Positions 25,280 to 33,307 of a stretch of DNA of 64,000 bases are shown piece by piece; position 1 is the stretch's first letter, and the number at the start of each line of letters is the position of its first letter. A program made the position numbers and the translations under genes. The stretch covers positions 1,984,001-2,048,000 of the forward strand of contig OZ241894.1 in the NCBI GenBank assembly GCA_965203575.1. Direction: 5' to 3'. Source of the DNA: Aldehydirespirator sp965203575. GTDB lineage: Bacteria; Actinomycetota; Acidimicrobiia; Acidimicrobiales; Aldehydirespiratoraceae. Under the pieces are notes generated by a model that made no database searches, was not told the DNA's origin, and was given only the letters and a program-made list of their open reading frames with translations.

Positions 25280-25543
25280 GTGCAGGCTGTAGAGGCCATC
25301 GACCGCCCCGACGGCGACGTTCACGCCGAGTCTTGCCACTATGTCTATGTCCCTACCGTGGTTGACGGCATGGTCTCGGCGTTTGACCTGTTCAACGTCC
25401 AGCGCCCCATGTACTGCCGCCGCCTGCGCCCTTTGCCCAAGACCCGCCCGGACGCGATCACCGAGGCGTGGAACATCGTCGGCGCTGCTATGTATGAGGC
25501 AATGGGCCGCCTGGTGACGGAGCCGGCCGATGAGCAGCAATGA
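25280..25543 (+). CDS. Small protein of unknown function, first of a coupled trio
   Basis: 87 aa from GTG with GGGAGGAGA upstream. Sequence MQAVEAIDRPDGDVHAESCHYVYVPTVVDGMVSAFDLFNVQRPM... shows mixed alpha/beta composition, no TM and no motif I recognise. The downstream 28-codon ORF starts inside its 3' end. It sits below a HipB-like half operator in a toxin-antitoxin island, so a role in such a module is plausible but not shown. Confidence 0.55.
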   Translation: MQAVEAIDRPDGDVHAESCHYVYVPTVVDGMVSAFDLFNVQRPMYCRRLRPLPKTRPDAITEAWNIVGAAMYEAMGRLVTEPADEQQ

Positions 25544-25616
25544 GGGCGATGCTGTAGTCCAGAGCAGCGTGGAGATGGCGTGCTCGGTGACCTATGGCGA
25601 GATGCCTGCCGAGTGA
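25530..25616 (+). CDS. 28-residue coupled small ORF
   Basis: ATG 25530 lies within the end of the 25280 gene, and its TGA (25614-25616) overlaps the GTG start of the next gene as GTGA. The peptide MSSNEGDAVVQSSVEMACSV... is short and acidic. The two overlaps suggest a real coupling peptide, but its small size leaves doubt. Confidence 0.35.
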   Translation: MSSNEGDAVVQSSVEMACSVTYGEMPAE

Positions 25617-25894
25617 ACCGGCCCGAGATGCTCGAACGACTCCGCCGCGACCCCTCCGATTCCATCCCGGGCGCCGATCCCACCCCCGAGACCGCTGCTG
25701 TCCGCCTCGCCTGCTTGGCGGTGCTCCAGGCCGGCCGTTGGGGAGAGCCCTACGGGCCCGTGAAGATCGACCATCCCCGCTTCGAGGAAGCCGTCAGAGC
25801 CGCTGCCGATGCCGACAACGACAAGCAGGCCGTCGAAGCCGCCACCGCCATCCTCGAAGGCCCCGAAGCCCTCGAAGCCTTCGGTTTGTCCTGA
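25613..25894 (+). CDS. Small protein with a C-terminal domain shared with the 35426 gene
   Basis: About 93 aa from GTG 25613 (alternative GTG 25580). The C-terminal ~70 residues match those of the protein at 35426-35878: PTPETAAVRLACLA, HPRF at about residue 55, and the terminal EAATAILEGPEAxEAFGLS. Helical, soluble, no catalytic motif. In the longer paralogue this domain follows a beta-rich antitoxin-like N-terminus that is absent here. Possible antitoxin or immunity-type protein. Confidence 0.6.
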   Translation: MNRPEMLERLRRDPSDSIPGADPTPETAAVRLACLAVLQAGRWGEPYGPVKIDHPRFEEAVRAAADADNDKQAVEAATAILEGPEALEAFGLS

Positions 25895-26084
25895 GTTGTC
25901 CTCGGGCGGGCCTGCCTCAACGGACCTCTAGCGCTCTCCGTCTCCCCGGCGGACCTGGTTGAGCAATCGCGAGGCGCTGATGGAGCGCTCGGCCTGAGTT
26001 GAGGCTCGGCGGGCCATCGCCCGGGCCCGTCGTTGCGGTCTCGCCCTCTGGCGCCGTCACCCACCCGCTCGGTAGGCTGAACTC

Positions 26085-26384
26085 ATGTCTCGAAGCGACA
26101 AGTCGATCCGCCCCGTCGAGGTGCGCGCTATGGAGCCGTACCGGATCTGGCTGCGCTACAACGACGGAGTCGAAGGTGAGTTGGATCTGTCGTACCTGGC
26201 TGGCGACGGCGTGTTCGCGGCCTGGGAGGACCACTCGTTCTTCTCCGTCGTGCGGCTCGGTACCTGCGGCTCGATCGTCTGGGGCGACGATCTCGACCTG
26301 TGCGGCGACGCTCTCTACCTGAAGCTCACCGGCAAGACCTCAGAGGAGGTGTTTCCGGAGATGTGGGACACCGCGGATGCCTGA
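26085..26384 (+). CDS. DUF2442-family protein
   Basis: 99 aa: IRPVEVRAMEPYRIWLRYNDGVEGELDLSYLAGDGVFAAWEDHSFFSVVRLGTCGSIVWGDDLDLCGDALYLKL matches the DUF2442 pattern (beta-rich, ending xWxxxxDLCxDxLY). Overlaps the DUF4160 gene by 8 bp. The pair is a recurring gene couple often listed as a putative toxin-antitoxin module; biochemical role is unproven. Confidence 0.85.
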   Translation: MSRSDKSIRPVEVRAMEPYRIWLRYNDGVEGELDLSYLAGDGVFAAWEDHSFFSVVRLGTCGSIVWGDDLDLCGDALYLKLTGKTSEEVFPEMWDTADA

Positions 26385-26631
26385 GATCTGCCGCTTCTAC
26401 GGCATCGTGATCAAGATGTTCTACGACGACCACAGCCCGCCCCATTTCCATGCCGAGTACGGCGGCCGCGAAGCCGAAGTGAGCATCGACACTGGCCGGG
26501 TCAGGAAGGGCCGGTTGACACCGAGGGCCGAGCGCATGGTCACCGAGTGGGCAAACCAGCACCGCTGCGAGCTCGAAGAGGTTCCGGCCGACATCCCCGA
26601 ACGCCTAGAGGACGCGATCCAGGCCGCATAG
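26377..26631 (+). CDS. DUF4160-family protein
   Basis: 84 aa: MPEICRFYGIVIKMFYDDHSPPHFHAEYGG is the diagnostic DUF4160 start, with DHxPPHFHAEYG; EAEVSIDTGRVRKGRLTPRAERMVTEWANQH completes the domain. Translationally coupled to the DUF2442 gene. Same caveat on function. Confidence 0.9.
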   Translation: MPEICRFYGIVIKMFYDDHSPPHFHAEYGGREAEVSIDTGRVRKGRLTPRAERMVTEWANQHRCELEEVPADIPERLEDAIQAA

Positions 26632-26683
26632 AAGGACCCGGGCCTCGCGACACTGTGTCAGCTTATGGCGGCATGGCGGTGAT

Positions 26684-26726
26684 GTCAGGATATGGTGATA
26701 CATTGGTCGTGTCGTAATATCCTGAC
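26684..26726. promoter_or_regulatory. HipB-type operator upstream of hipB
   Basis: Perfect 10-bp inverted repeat GTCAGGATAT (26684-26693) and ATATCCTGAC (26717-26726), spacer 23 bp, 15 bp before hipB. The TATCC/GGATA core matches the HipB operator logic known in E. coli, though with wider spacing. The whole region recurs at 30272-30314. Confidence 0.75.
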
Positions 26727-26741
26727 TTTTGGAGGTGGGGA

Positions 26742-27119
26742 ATGGCCACCAGCACCGACCAGCCCCGGCACAACATCAGCCGACCCTATGAACTCGCGGC
26801 TGCGCTGCGAGCCATCCGCCGCGAGCAGAACCTCACCCAGGCGCAACTCGCCAGCCTCTCAGGCACCAGCAGGCAGTGGATCTCCGAGGCAGAGAACAAC
26901 AAGCTCCCATTCGGCGTCGCGCTGGTTTGCAGGCTCGTCTACGAACTCGGGTACCAGATCGCGCTCGTGCCGGCGTCAGAGCAGGCACCGGACTTGGAGG
27001 CCCACCTCGCCGGCATGGTCGGCGAGCCGGCCGACGTCTTTGAGGACGTTGCCGAGCCGGCCGACGTCTTCGGCGAGCCGGCCGACGTCTTTGAGGACGT
27101 TGTAGAGGACGGCCCGTGA
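26742..27119 (+). CDS. hipB: HipB-like XRE antitoxin
   Basis: 125 aa with GGAGGTGGGGA ribosome site. The helix-turn-helix spans ELAAALRAIRREQNLTQAQLASLSGTSRQWISEAENNKLPFG. The C-terminal tail carries a threefold repeat of EPADVF(E/G), encoded by tandem 30-50 bp DNA repeats. Stop overlaps the hipA start as GTGA. Expected to neutralise HipA and repress the operon through the inverted repeat at 26684. Confidence 0.88.
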   Translation: MATSTDQPRHNISRPYELAAALRAIRREQNLTQAQLASLSGTSRQWISEAENNKLPFGVALVCRLVYELGYQIALVPASEQAPDLEAHLAGMVGEPADVFEDVAEPADVFGEPADVFEDVVEDGP

Positions 27120-28432
27120 TCCTCGACGTCCTCATAGAGGCCCGCCTTGCGGGGCGGCTCGACCTGACCCGCCCCGAGCATCCCGTGTTCGCCTACGACA
27201 CGGCCTATGCGAGGGACGGTGACGCCACCCCCTTGTCGACGCTGTTCCCGCCGGCCGCGGCCCCACCCGAGGGCGAGACTCTGTTGTCGTGGCTGCACGG
27301 GTTGCTGCCCGACCACGACGCAGTGCTGGCCTCGCTGTGCGAGGAGCACGATGTGCCGCCCGCTCATCCGGTGCTGTTGCTCGGCTGCCCCGTGGGCGAG
27401 GACTGCGCTGGTGCGGTGCAGTTGTGCGACGAGCGGCGTACGCCGAGCCTGCTGGCCGGCGCGGGCAGCCTCCACCCGCTCACTGACGACGAGGTCTTCG
27501 ACTGGCTCCGGAATCTGCGGGCCGATCCCGCCTACTGGCCCGCGGGGCATGCCACCGCTCGCGGTTTCAGTCTTGCCGGCATGCAGCCGAAGCTCGCTCT
27601 GCGACGCACCGCGGCGGGGTGGGCCGTGCCGCGGGGGGCCGAGCCGTCGAGCCACATCCTCAAGGTGACCCGCCACCGCTATCCGCACGAGGCGCTGATG
27701 GAGCACATCGCGCTGGGCACTGCGTCGCGTATGGGCATCCCCGCCCCGCCCAGTGCGGTGATCACCGATGGCGACGTGGAGGCCATAGTGGTGCGCCGCT
27801 TCGATCGGCGCAGAGTCGACGGCCGCCTGGTCCGCGTCCATCAGGAGGACCTCTGCCAGGCGCTCGGCTACCCGCCGGACCTGAAGTACGAGAGCCAGGG
27901 CGGGCCGACACCCGGCGGCATCGCCGCGACGCTGCGCAGCGTCGGGGTACCTGGCTGCACTCGGATGGTCGAGGCGTTCCGCGACATGCTCGCGTTCCAG
28001 TGGCTCATCGTCGGCAACGACGCCCACGCCAAGAACTACGGGCTGATGCTGCAAGGCCGCAGCCGGTATCTGGCCCCGCTGTACGACGCGTGCTCGTGGA
28101 TGCCGTACCGGCTGCCCGCAGAGAAGATCGGCGCCCTGCGCACGGCCATGAAGATCGGCTCCAACTATCGCATCAGCAGCGCTGACCAGCCCACCGCGAT
28201 GCTGCACACGGCAGACCGGCTCGGTCTGCCCGCCGACGACCTGGCGGCTCGCTTCGGGGAGCTGGCGAGCCTGCTGCCGGACGCTCTCGACAAGACCGTC
28301 GCGAGTCTCCCGCCCGCGATGGCGGACCTGCCCATCGTCGCCGACTACCTCGTTGACCAGCACCACCGCGCCGGCCGCTGCGAGGCGATCGCGGAGCGAG
28401 GCCGCCACGCGGCCCTGGCCCGCCAGGATTGA
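27116..28432 (+). CDS. hipA: HipA-family Ser/Thr kinase toxin
   Basis: 438 aa, normal HipA length. N-subdomain (VLIEARLAGRLDLTRPEHPVFAYD), couplet GFSLAGMQPKLAL near residue 150, HILKVTRH ATP-lysine region, ALMEHIALGTASRMGI, HQEDLCQALGYPPDLKYE, catalytic loop IVGNDAHAKNYGL near 300 and metal-binding YDACS. E. coli HipA phosphorylates glutamyl-tRNA synthetase and causes persistence. All kinase residues look present, so the toxin is probably active. Confidence 0.92.
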   Translation: MILDVLIEARLAGRLDLTRPEHPVFAYDTAYARDGDATPLSTLFPPAAAPPEGETLLSWLHGLLPDHDAVLASLCEEHDVPPAHPVLLLGCPVGEDCAGAVQLCDERRTPSLLAGAGSLHPLTDDEVFDWLRNLRADPAYWPAGHATARGFSLAGMQPKLALRRTAAGWAVPRGAEPSSHILKVTRHRYPHEALMEHIALGTASRMGIPAPPSAVITDGDVEAIVVRRFDRRRVDGRLVRVHQEDLCQALGYPPDLKYESQGGPTPGGIAATLRSVGVPGCTRMVEAFRDMLAFQWLIVGNDAHAKNYGLMLQGRSRYLAPLYDACSWMPYRLPAEKIGALRTAMKIGSNYRISSADQPTAMLHTADRLGLPADDLAARFGELASLLPDALDKTVASLPPAMADLPIVADYLVDQHHRAGRCEAIAERGRHAALARQD

Positions 28433-28449
28433 TCACGCCCGGAGCGGGC

Positions 28450-28861
28450 CTGCGCTGCACTGGAACAGGCTGTTCCCCTAGTAGCTACCCCGCAGCCGCC
28501 CGACGCTGCCGGGCTGCGTTCACTGTCTCCTTGGCCCAATCCCTCAGTGCCCGACGCTCAGTTGGGCGCTGAGGGTTCACGGGCGATATCGGCTCCAGTC
28601 GAGGCGCCGACTCCTCGGCGGTGTCCTCCGTCGCAGCGCCCTCAACGGGGGCAGCCTCACCATTAGTGTCCGATCCCATCGGGGTCTGCCTTTCGTGCAC
28701 GGCCGAACTGCACTGGCCCTGTGAGCCGGAGCCTAACTCACATGGTTGTGCCGTCAACCGGAGTGCTCGACCAGCTCGACTTGCCTGCTAAGCCCGAGGG
28801 CGTGTGGTTCCCGGACCCGCCGCCGGACTTCCCGGACCCGCCGCCCGACGACTGGCCATAG
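28450..28861. repeat. 412-bp direct repeat, copy B
   Basis: Copy of 24547-24957 with few substitutions and one length change. The first bases derive from the end of the TM gene (coding ALHWNRLFP in copy A) but here follow the hipA stop directly. That marks copy B as the duplicated fragment and copy A as the source. Confidence 0.9.
28485..28679 (-). CDS. Small hydrophilic protein, unknown (copy in repeat B)
   Basis: 64 aa, MGSDTNGEAAPVEGAATED... to ETVNAARQRRAAAG, paralogous to 24582-24776 with an open frame and the same GAAAGG upstream. Function unknown. Confidence 0.45.
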   Translation of the reverse strand: MGSDTNGEAAPVEGAATEDTAEESAPRLEPISPVNPQRPTERRALRDWAKETVNAARQRRAAAG

Positions 28862-28917
28862 CATCGACGGGGCCCGCAGCGGGGCGAATGGTGGCGCGCC
28901 CGTTGCCGCGGCGAGGT

Positions 28918-30090
28918 TCACTGGGTGTCGAGGTCTGTGAGGAGGGCTGAGAACTCGGGGAGGGGTACCGCGGTGGCGTCGCTGCGGACCTGGGGCTGGT
29001 CGCCGCCGTAGACGATGGTCGCCGAGGAGACGCCGGGGAGCGTGCGCCTGATGCGGCTCAGTCCGGCGAACCAGGCCCCGGCGAGGGTGGCGCCGGACTT
29101 GATCTCGACGGCGGCCAGGCCGGCGGGAGTCGGGTACAGCAGGTCGCACTCGAGGCCGTCGGCTGTGCGGAAGAACGACAGCTCGGCGTAGCGGGCGTGG
29201 TTGTGGGAGTGTTTGACCGCCTCGGAGACGGCGGCGTTCTCGAACAGCGGGCCCCGCAGCGGGTGGGCGACTAGCTGCTCGCGGCTGCGGATGCCGACCA
29301 GGTAGCTGGCCAGGCCGACATCGACGAAGTAGAGCTTCGGCGCCTTCGTGAGGCGCTTGCGGATGTTGGTGTGGTGCGGGGGCAGGCGGAACACGATGTC
29401 GCTCGCCTCGAGGACGCCCAGCCACTGGCGGGCCGTCGGCTGCGACACTCCGGCATCGGCGCCGAGGCTGGACAGGTTCACGAGCTGGCCGACCCGGCCG
29501 GCGCACAGCCGCACGAACCGGCGGAAGGCGGCGAGGTCGCGGATCCCGCCGATCCGCCGGGCGTCGCGTTCCACATAGGTCACCAGGTAGTCGGCGAGCG
29601 CTTGAGTGGGGTCGAGCCCCTGGTCGTGGATCCGGGGGTAGCACCCCGAGTACAGGATCTCGTCGACGGTCTCGGGCGCCCCGGCGAGGCGTCGCTCAGC
29701 GAGCGTGAACGGCATCAGGCGCAGCAGCGCCGTGCGGCCGGCGAGCGACTGGCTGATCGTCGACGTGAGGCCGGACTGCTCGCTGCCCGTGAGCACGAAT
29801 TGGCTGTTGCGGCGGTCCTCGTCGACGAGGACCTGGAGATAGGACAGCAGGCTCGGCACCCGCTGGATCTCGTCGAGCACGGCGCCGTCGGGGAATTGCG
29901 CCAGGAAGCGCCGCGGGTCCGACTCGGCGAACTCTCGGGCGTCGGGGTCCTCGAGGTTGGCGTAGGCCAGGTCTGCAAGGGCGCTGCGGCACAGCGTCGT
30001 CTTGCCGGACTGGCGCGGGCCGGTGACCGTGACAATGGGATACTGTCCGAACAGGCGCAGCAGGTGTGGTGCCATCTCCCGCTCGATCAC
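28918..30090 (-). CDS. AAA-type ATPase with DUF4143 domain
   Basis: 390 aa. Walker A GPRQSGKTTL near residue 24, Walker B AVLDEIQR near 90, sensor LTGSEQSGL, then the DUF4143 region (LPPHHTNIRKRLTKAPKLYFVDVGLASYLVGI). The C-terminus has a PD-(D/E)xK-like core: GLECDLLY...AAVEIKSG. Such proteins are frequent, multicopy and of unknown function, perhaps in conflict or mobility. Four relatives occur in this window (44867, 56101 truncated, 60975). Confidence 0.88.
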   Translation of the reverse strand: MIEREMAPHLLRLFGQYPIVTVTGPRQSGKTTLCRSALADLAYANLEDPDAREFAESDPRRFLAQFPDGAVLDEIQRVPSLLSYLQVLVDEDRRNSQFVLTGSEQSGLTSTISQSLAGRTALLRLMPFTLAERRLAGAPETVDEILYSGCYPRIHDQGLDPTQALADYLVTYVERDARRIGGIRDLAAFRRFVRLCAGRVGQLVNLSSLGADAGVSQPTARQWLGVLEASDIVFRLPPHHTNIRKRLTKAPKLYFVDVGLASYLVGIRSREQLVAHPLRGPLFENAAVSEAVKHSHNHARYAELSFFRTADGLECDLLYPTPAGLAAVEIKSGATLAGAWFAGLSRIRRTLPGVSSATIVYGGDQPQVRSDATAVPLPEFSALLTDLDTQ

Positions 30091-30271
30091 CCCACCAGCC
30101 TACGAGAAACCCCGCAAATTCAAAGTACTACCTTCGTTCGGCCCGAACGCCCCTCTCGCCGCTTCTCCGAGCAACGAAGCCGTCTCAGTCGGCATGTCAC
30201 GATGCGTCGGCACACCACCGAGGGCTGGACATAGCGCCGGTGGTGTCAGCGTGTAGCGACATGGCGGTGAT

Positions 30272-30314
30272 GTCAGGATATGGTGATACGCTGGTCGTGT
30301 CGTAATATCCTGAC
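30272..30314. promoter_or_regulatory. Second HipB-type operator
   Basis: GTCAGGATAT (30272-30281) and ATATCCTGAC (30305-30314), same arms and spacing as at 26684. It precedes a broken hipB copy, so the functional HipB could still bind here. Confidence 0.75.
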
Positions 30315-30329
30315 CTCTGGAGGTGGGGA

Positions 30330-30522
30330 ATGGCCGCCAGCACCGACGCCAGCACCGACCAGCCCCGGCACAACATCAGCCGACCCTATGAACTCGCGGC
30401 TGCGCTGCGAGCCATCCGCCGCGAGCAGAACCTCACCCAGGCGCAACTCGCCGGCCTCTCAGGCACCAGCAGGCAGTGGATCTCCGAGGCTGAGAACAAC
30501 AAGCTCCCATTCGGTGTCACCT
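30330..30522 (+). pseudogene. Truncated hipB copy
   Basis: Matches residues 1-60 of the HipB at 26742 almost exactly, with a duplicated STDA codon group at the start, up to NNKLPFGVTLVG. Then the sequence switches to an inverted IS1380-type transposase fragment. A 91-aa frame continues to 30605 but the second part is antisense transposase. No hipA follows. Confidence 0.85.
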
Positions 30523-30740
30523 TGGTCGGCGCCATCGCCTCCGACAACGCCGCTGTCAACCCCGTGGCATCGGCCAGATCGACCAGCAGCCGCGCCCCGG
30601 CATGAACAGCCAGCCCCCGCCCCCGCCAGTGAACTTCAGCCGCGGCCGGGTGTTTGTATGCTTCACCATGCGAGTGCCCTCCCCGGTGTGGCCTCGGGAC
30701 CGCCAACAAGCCCGATTCTGCCACACCAGGAGGGCATTCG
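30523..30740 (-). mobile_element. IS1380-family transposase remnant with terminal inverted repeat
   Basis: Reading minus from ATG 30669 gives MVKHTNTRPRLKFTGGGG, then after a +/-1 shift in the G-run GLAVHAGARLLVDLADATGLTAALSEAM, the N-terminus of IS1380-type DDE transposases. The body is missing. Beyond the start, GAGTGCCCTCC..GGTGTGGC (30672-30692) and GCCACACCAGGAGGGCATTC (30720-30739) are inverted repeats. 30741-30845 shows no gene. Confidence 0.65.
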
Positions 30741-30845
30741 TTCTCGCTCTCAGATCGACGCTACATAGAGGCTGTGACATCAGTCATGATGTGGGGGGCG
30801 GTCGAGGCTCGGACCTGGAGAGGGACTCGATACTGAGTCCAGGTG

Positions 30846-33293
30846 CTATGGGTATTGTGGTTGGTGTTGCTCGGCGTTGGGCAGCGTGCCCCAAGCCGCT
30901 TCCAGTAGTTGTTTCGCTGTCTCAAGAGGAGCTGTGTCGGTCTCCGTGTCGCTCTCAATGTCGGCGAAGAACTGTGCGATCGTGTTCTTGGCGTGGAGCG
31001 GTATCTTTCCGGCGGCTGCCGCGAGCGCCAACTCTGCAAGGAGCGTTGCCCGACTGCCGGGCTCCTCGAACGCTGCTCTGTGCCAGATTTCCAACAGCAC
31101 GTCGTCCACCGTTCGGCCCGGTCTTTCCCAGCACGCTTCGAAGGGTCTGATCCATCGCAGCACCGCGCAGATGATCGGCACCTCGAAGTAGACGACGGGA
31201 ATTCTCGACAGATCGAACCGAAGTCCCGGCGGTCCGCCCTGAGCGCCTTCTTCGAGGCGCCGACGATGCAGCGCCGCTCCTACGCCCACGAGCGTTCCGA
31301 CCATCGACATGCGGTGACCGAAGAGCGAGTTCGGCAGCAGACGGGGCAGGTGCTCAGAGTCGCGATCTGGCTTTCCGCACATCAACACGGCCGCAGGGTT
31401 CGGCGCACCGGACTCCGGGTTCCAGATCTCGCGACGGGCGGGCCAGTCACTTTGTGTGCTGTTGAGCACCCATTGGCGACGTGCTTGTGCATACGCCGAT
31501 GCCTCCGGTGACAGCAAGTCGTCGTTGAGCGTCTGCGTGAATAGGCGCTGTTCCTCAGCCAAGGGATGATCTCGTGACGGCAGGTAGGTCATCCACATCG
31601 CCACCAGCCGGCTGCTGAAGGCGCCGCGAACAGACTGCCACTCTTCATACGAAGCCGGTCTAGCGTGAAGTACCAGGCCGGATACGACGTAGCTTCCTGA
31701 GGGGCGATCGCTTAGCGCACGGTGAATGCGGATCAGGATTTCTTGGACGGTTCCACCTGTGACTGTTCCGACGGCCATCACGAGAATGTGCGAAGCGTCC
31801 TCGAGTTGCTCCGCGACCGACTCACGATCGTCGTCATCCGGGCTTGACGCGAATCGAACTACCGGGATGTTCGCGTCTTCGGTGCTGCCGCTGTCGTTGA
31901 GCCTTGTCTTGGCCCAGTTGACGAAGTCATCGAACCCGTCGTGGTCGATGTCCTCATCCAGCGCGGCGATCGCGTCGAAGCCGGCCAGGTTGTCCATGTC
32001 GATCCGGCCGTCGTTCTTGTCGCCTCGCTCCAGTGACCGCTGATCATCGAGTGCTTCGATCAGGCTCGGGTGCGAAAGCAGGCGGTGGGGGTAGAAGCAG
32101 ACCCCCCAGCGTCTAGCCCTGCGCCGCATCTTGGTGCGCTCTGCCGGATCGCAGTCAATGCCGATGCCGTCGGTGTCGTCGTACATTTCCAGTAGGTTGG
32201 CGACCTGGCGAGCCTGGGCCGGTGGAGCAGGCATCACCACGACCGGCGGCTCTGGAAGCGAGGTGTTCGCGAAGCTCGCCGGATCGATTCGCACATAGGG
32301 CGCACGGTCGGCGCTGCCGCACAGTTCACAATCGTCGCCGGCTGCGAAGGACTCCCCGCTGGGTATGTGCAGCCACGGTTCGCCGCGCGCGTCGGCATCA
32401 TCGTTCCAACGAGCGGCCCGTGGCTGGGTGCGGTGGACGAGTGTCTCCAGCCTCCAGCCGGCTCCGCTCCTACCGCGTCCGATGCGCTCATCGAGGCATT
32501 GCGACAACGAATCCGCGGTTTGCCCCGTGGAGGAGACCGACAGCAACGCCAGCGCGCCGTTGGCTCCGACAGTCAGTTCCACAAGCTCCTCGTCTTGCAG
32601 TCGTGAATGCGGGTAAGCGTCTCGAATGGCAACCGGGCCGACCGTCATGCCGGCCTCCGCCGCGGCGGCTTGGAGCGCCATCACGACTGGGAGCAGGGTG
32701 CTGGTGTCCAGAAGGACGGCGGTCCCGGTGTCAATGTACGGATACAGCCAGGTCGCGAGCACTGCCGCGTCGCGCGGCGACCGGATCGCGTCACCCACTC
32801 GGATGAAGTCGCTGCGGTGCTCTCCAGACGGAGCTTCGTAGTGGAACGTCTTTGGCTTCCAGTGAGCGCTTCCCGCACTCATGAGCGCCGCAAGTTCCAC
32901 CGAGCGGGCCGTTGCCAGCAGGCTTGGCGAGTCGCTCACGGGCACCGACCAGCGCACTGGCGTCAACTGCTCGCCGAGCACGAAGTGAACGACCCCGATG
33001 GGAGGAGCGTGGCCGGATCGGCTCTCAACAAGGTCGCTTACGATCCCGATCCTGTCCCGGAGACTGTCGTCGACCGGGCCCGGGGACCGGATGAGCACAT
33101 GGGTCAGCCCGCTCAGCACGGATTCCTCCACAAAGCGGAGTTGACCGGCGACCTCGCCCTCCCATCCGCCTACGTGCTCACCTGCGACATCAACGAAAAG
33201 GAGGCCACCGACCACATCGACGGTCTCGGTGCGTGGAGTGGCTCGGTAGGGCTCCACGCGCACGTAGCTGCAGGTGCTCGAACCGCCCGTCAT
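30846..33293 (-). CDS. Large protein with two degenerate phosphoribosyltransferase-like domains
   Basis: 815 aa, soluble. Domain 1: FHYEAPSGEHRSDFIRVGDAIRSPRDAAVLATWL (150-183), GTAVLLDTSTLLPVVMAL, then a PRPP-loop-like LLSVSSTGQTADSL (250-263). A short CELC (322-325) with YVRIDPASF follows. Domain 2 has HILVMAVGTVTGGTVQEIL (502-520), again like a PRPP loop. Both loops lack the acidic pair typical of active type I PRTases. The C-terminal ~250 residues are helical. It lies 14 bp after a GHKL ATPase gene, forming an operon. Similar PRTase-like proteins have been proposed as conflict effectors; catalysis here is uncertain. Confidence 0.65.
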   Translation of the reverse strand: MTGGSSTCSYVRVEPYRATPRTETVDVVGGLLFVDVAGEHVGGWEGEVAGQLRFVEESVLSGLTHVLIRSPGPVDDSLRDRIGIVSDLVESRSGHAPPIGVVHFVLGEQLTPVRWSVPVSDSPSLLATARSVELAALMSAGSAHWKPKTFHYEAPSGEHRSDFIRVGDAIRSPRDAAVLATWLYPYIDTGTAVLLDTSTLLPVVMALQAAAAEAGMTVGPVAIRDAYPHSRLQDEELVELTVGANGALALLSVSSTGQTADSLSQCLDERIGRGRSGAGWRLETLVHRTQPRAARWNDDADARGEPWLHIPSGESFAAGDDCELCGSADRAPYVRIDPASFANTSLPEPPVVVMPAPPAQARQVANLLEMYDDTDGIGIDCDPAERTKMRRRARRWGVCFYPHRLLSHPSLIEALDDQRSLERGDKNDGRIDMDNLAGFDAIAALDEDIDHDGFDDFVNWAKTRLNDSGSTEDANIPVVRFASSPDDDDRESVAEQLEDASHILVMAVGTVTGGTVQEILIRIHRALSDRPSGSYVVSGLVLHARPASYEEWQSVRGAFSSRLVAMWMTYLPSRDHPLAEEQRLFTQTLNDDLLSPEASAYAQARRQWVLNSTQSDWPARREIWNPESGAPNPAAVLMCGKPDRDSEHLPRLLPNSLFGHRMSMVGTLVGVGAALHRRRLEEGAQGGPPGLRFDLSRIPVVYFEVPIICAVLRWIRPFEACWERPGRTVDDVLLEIWHRAAFEEPGSRATLLAELALAAAAGKIPLHAKNTIAQFFADIESDTETDTAPLETAKQLLEAAWGTLPNAEQHQPQYP

Positions 33294-33307
33294 CGAGTCT
33301 CCAGCGG

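Noticed and set aside
30602..31150. Plus-strand frame over the IS remnant
   Set aside because: It is antisense to the transposase remnant and to the end of the 815-aa protein gene, with no coding signature.
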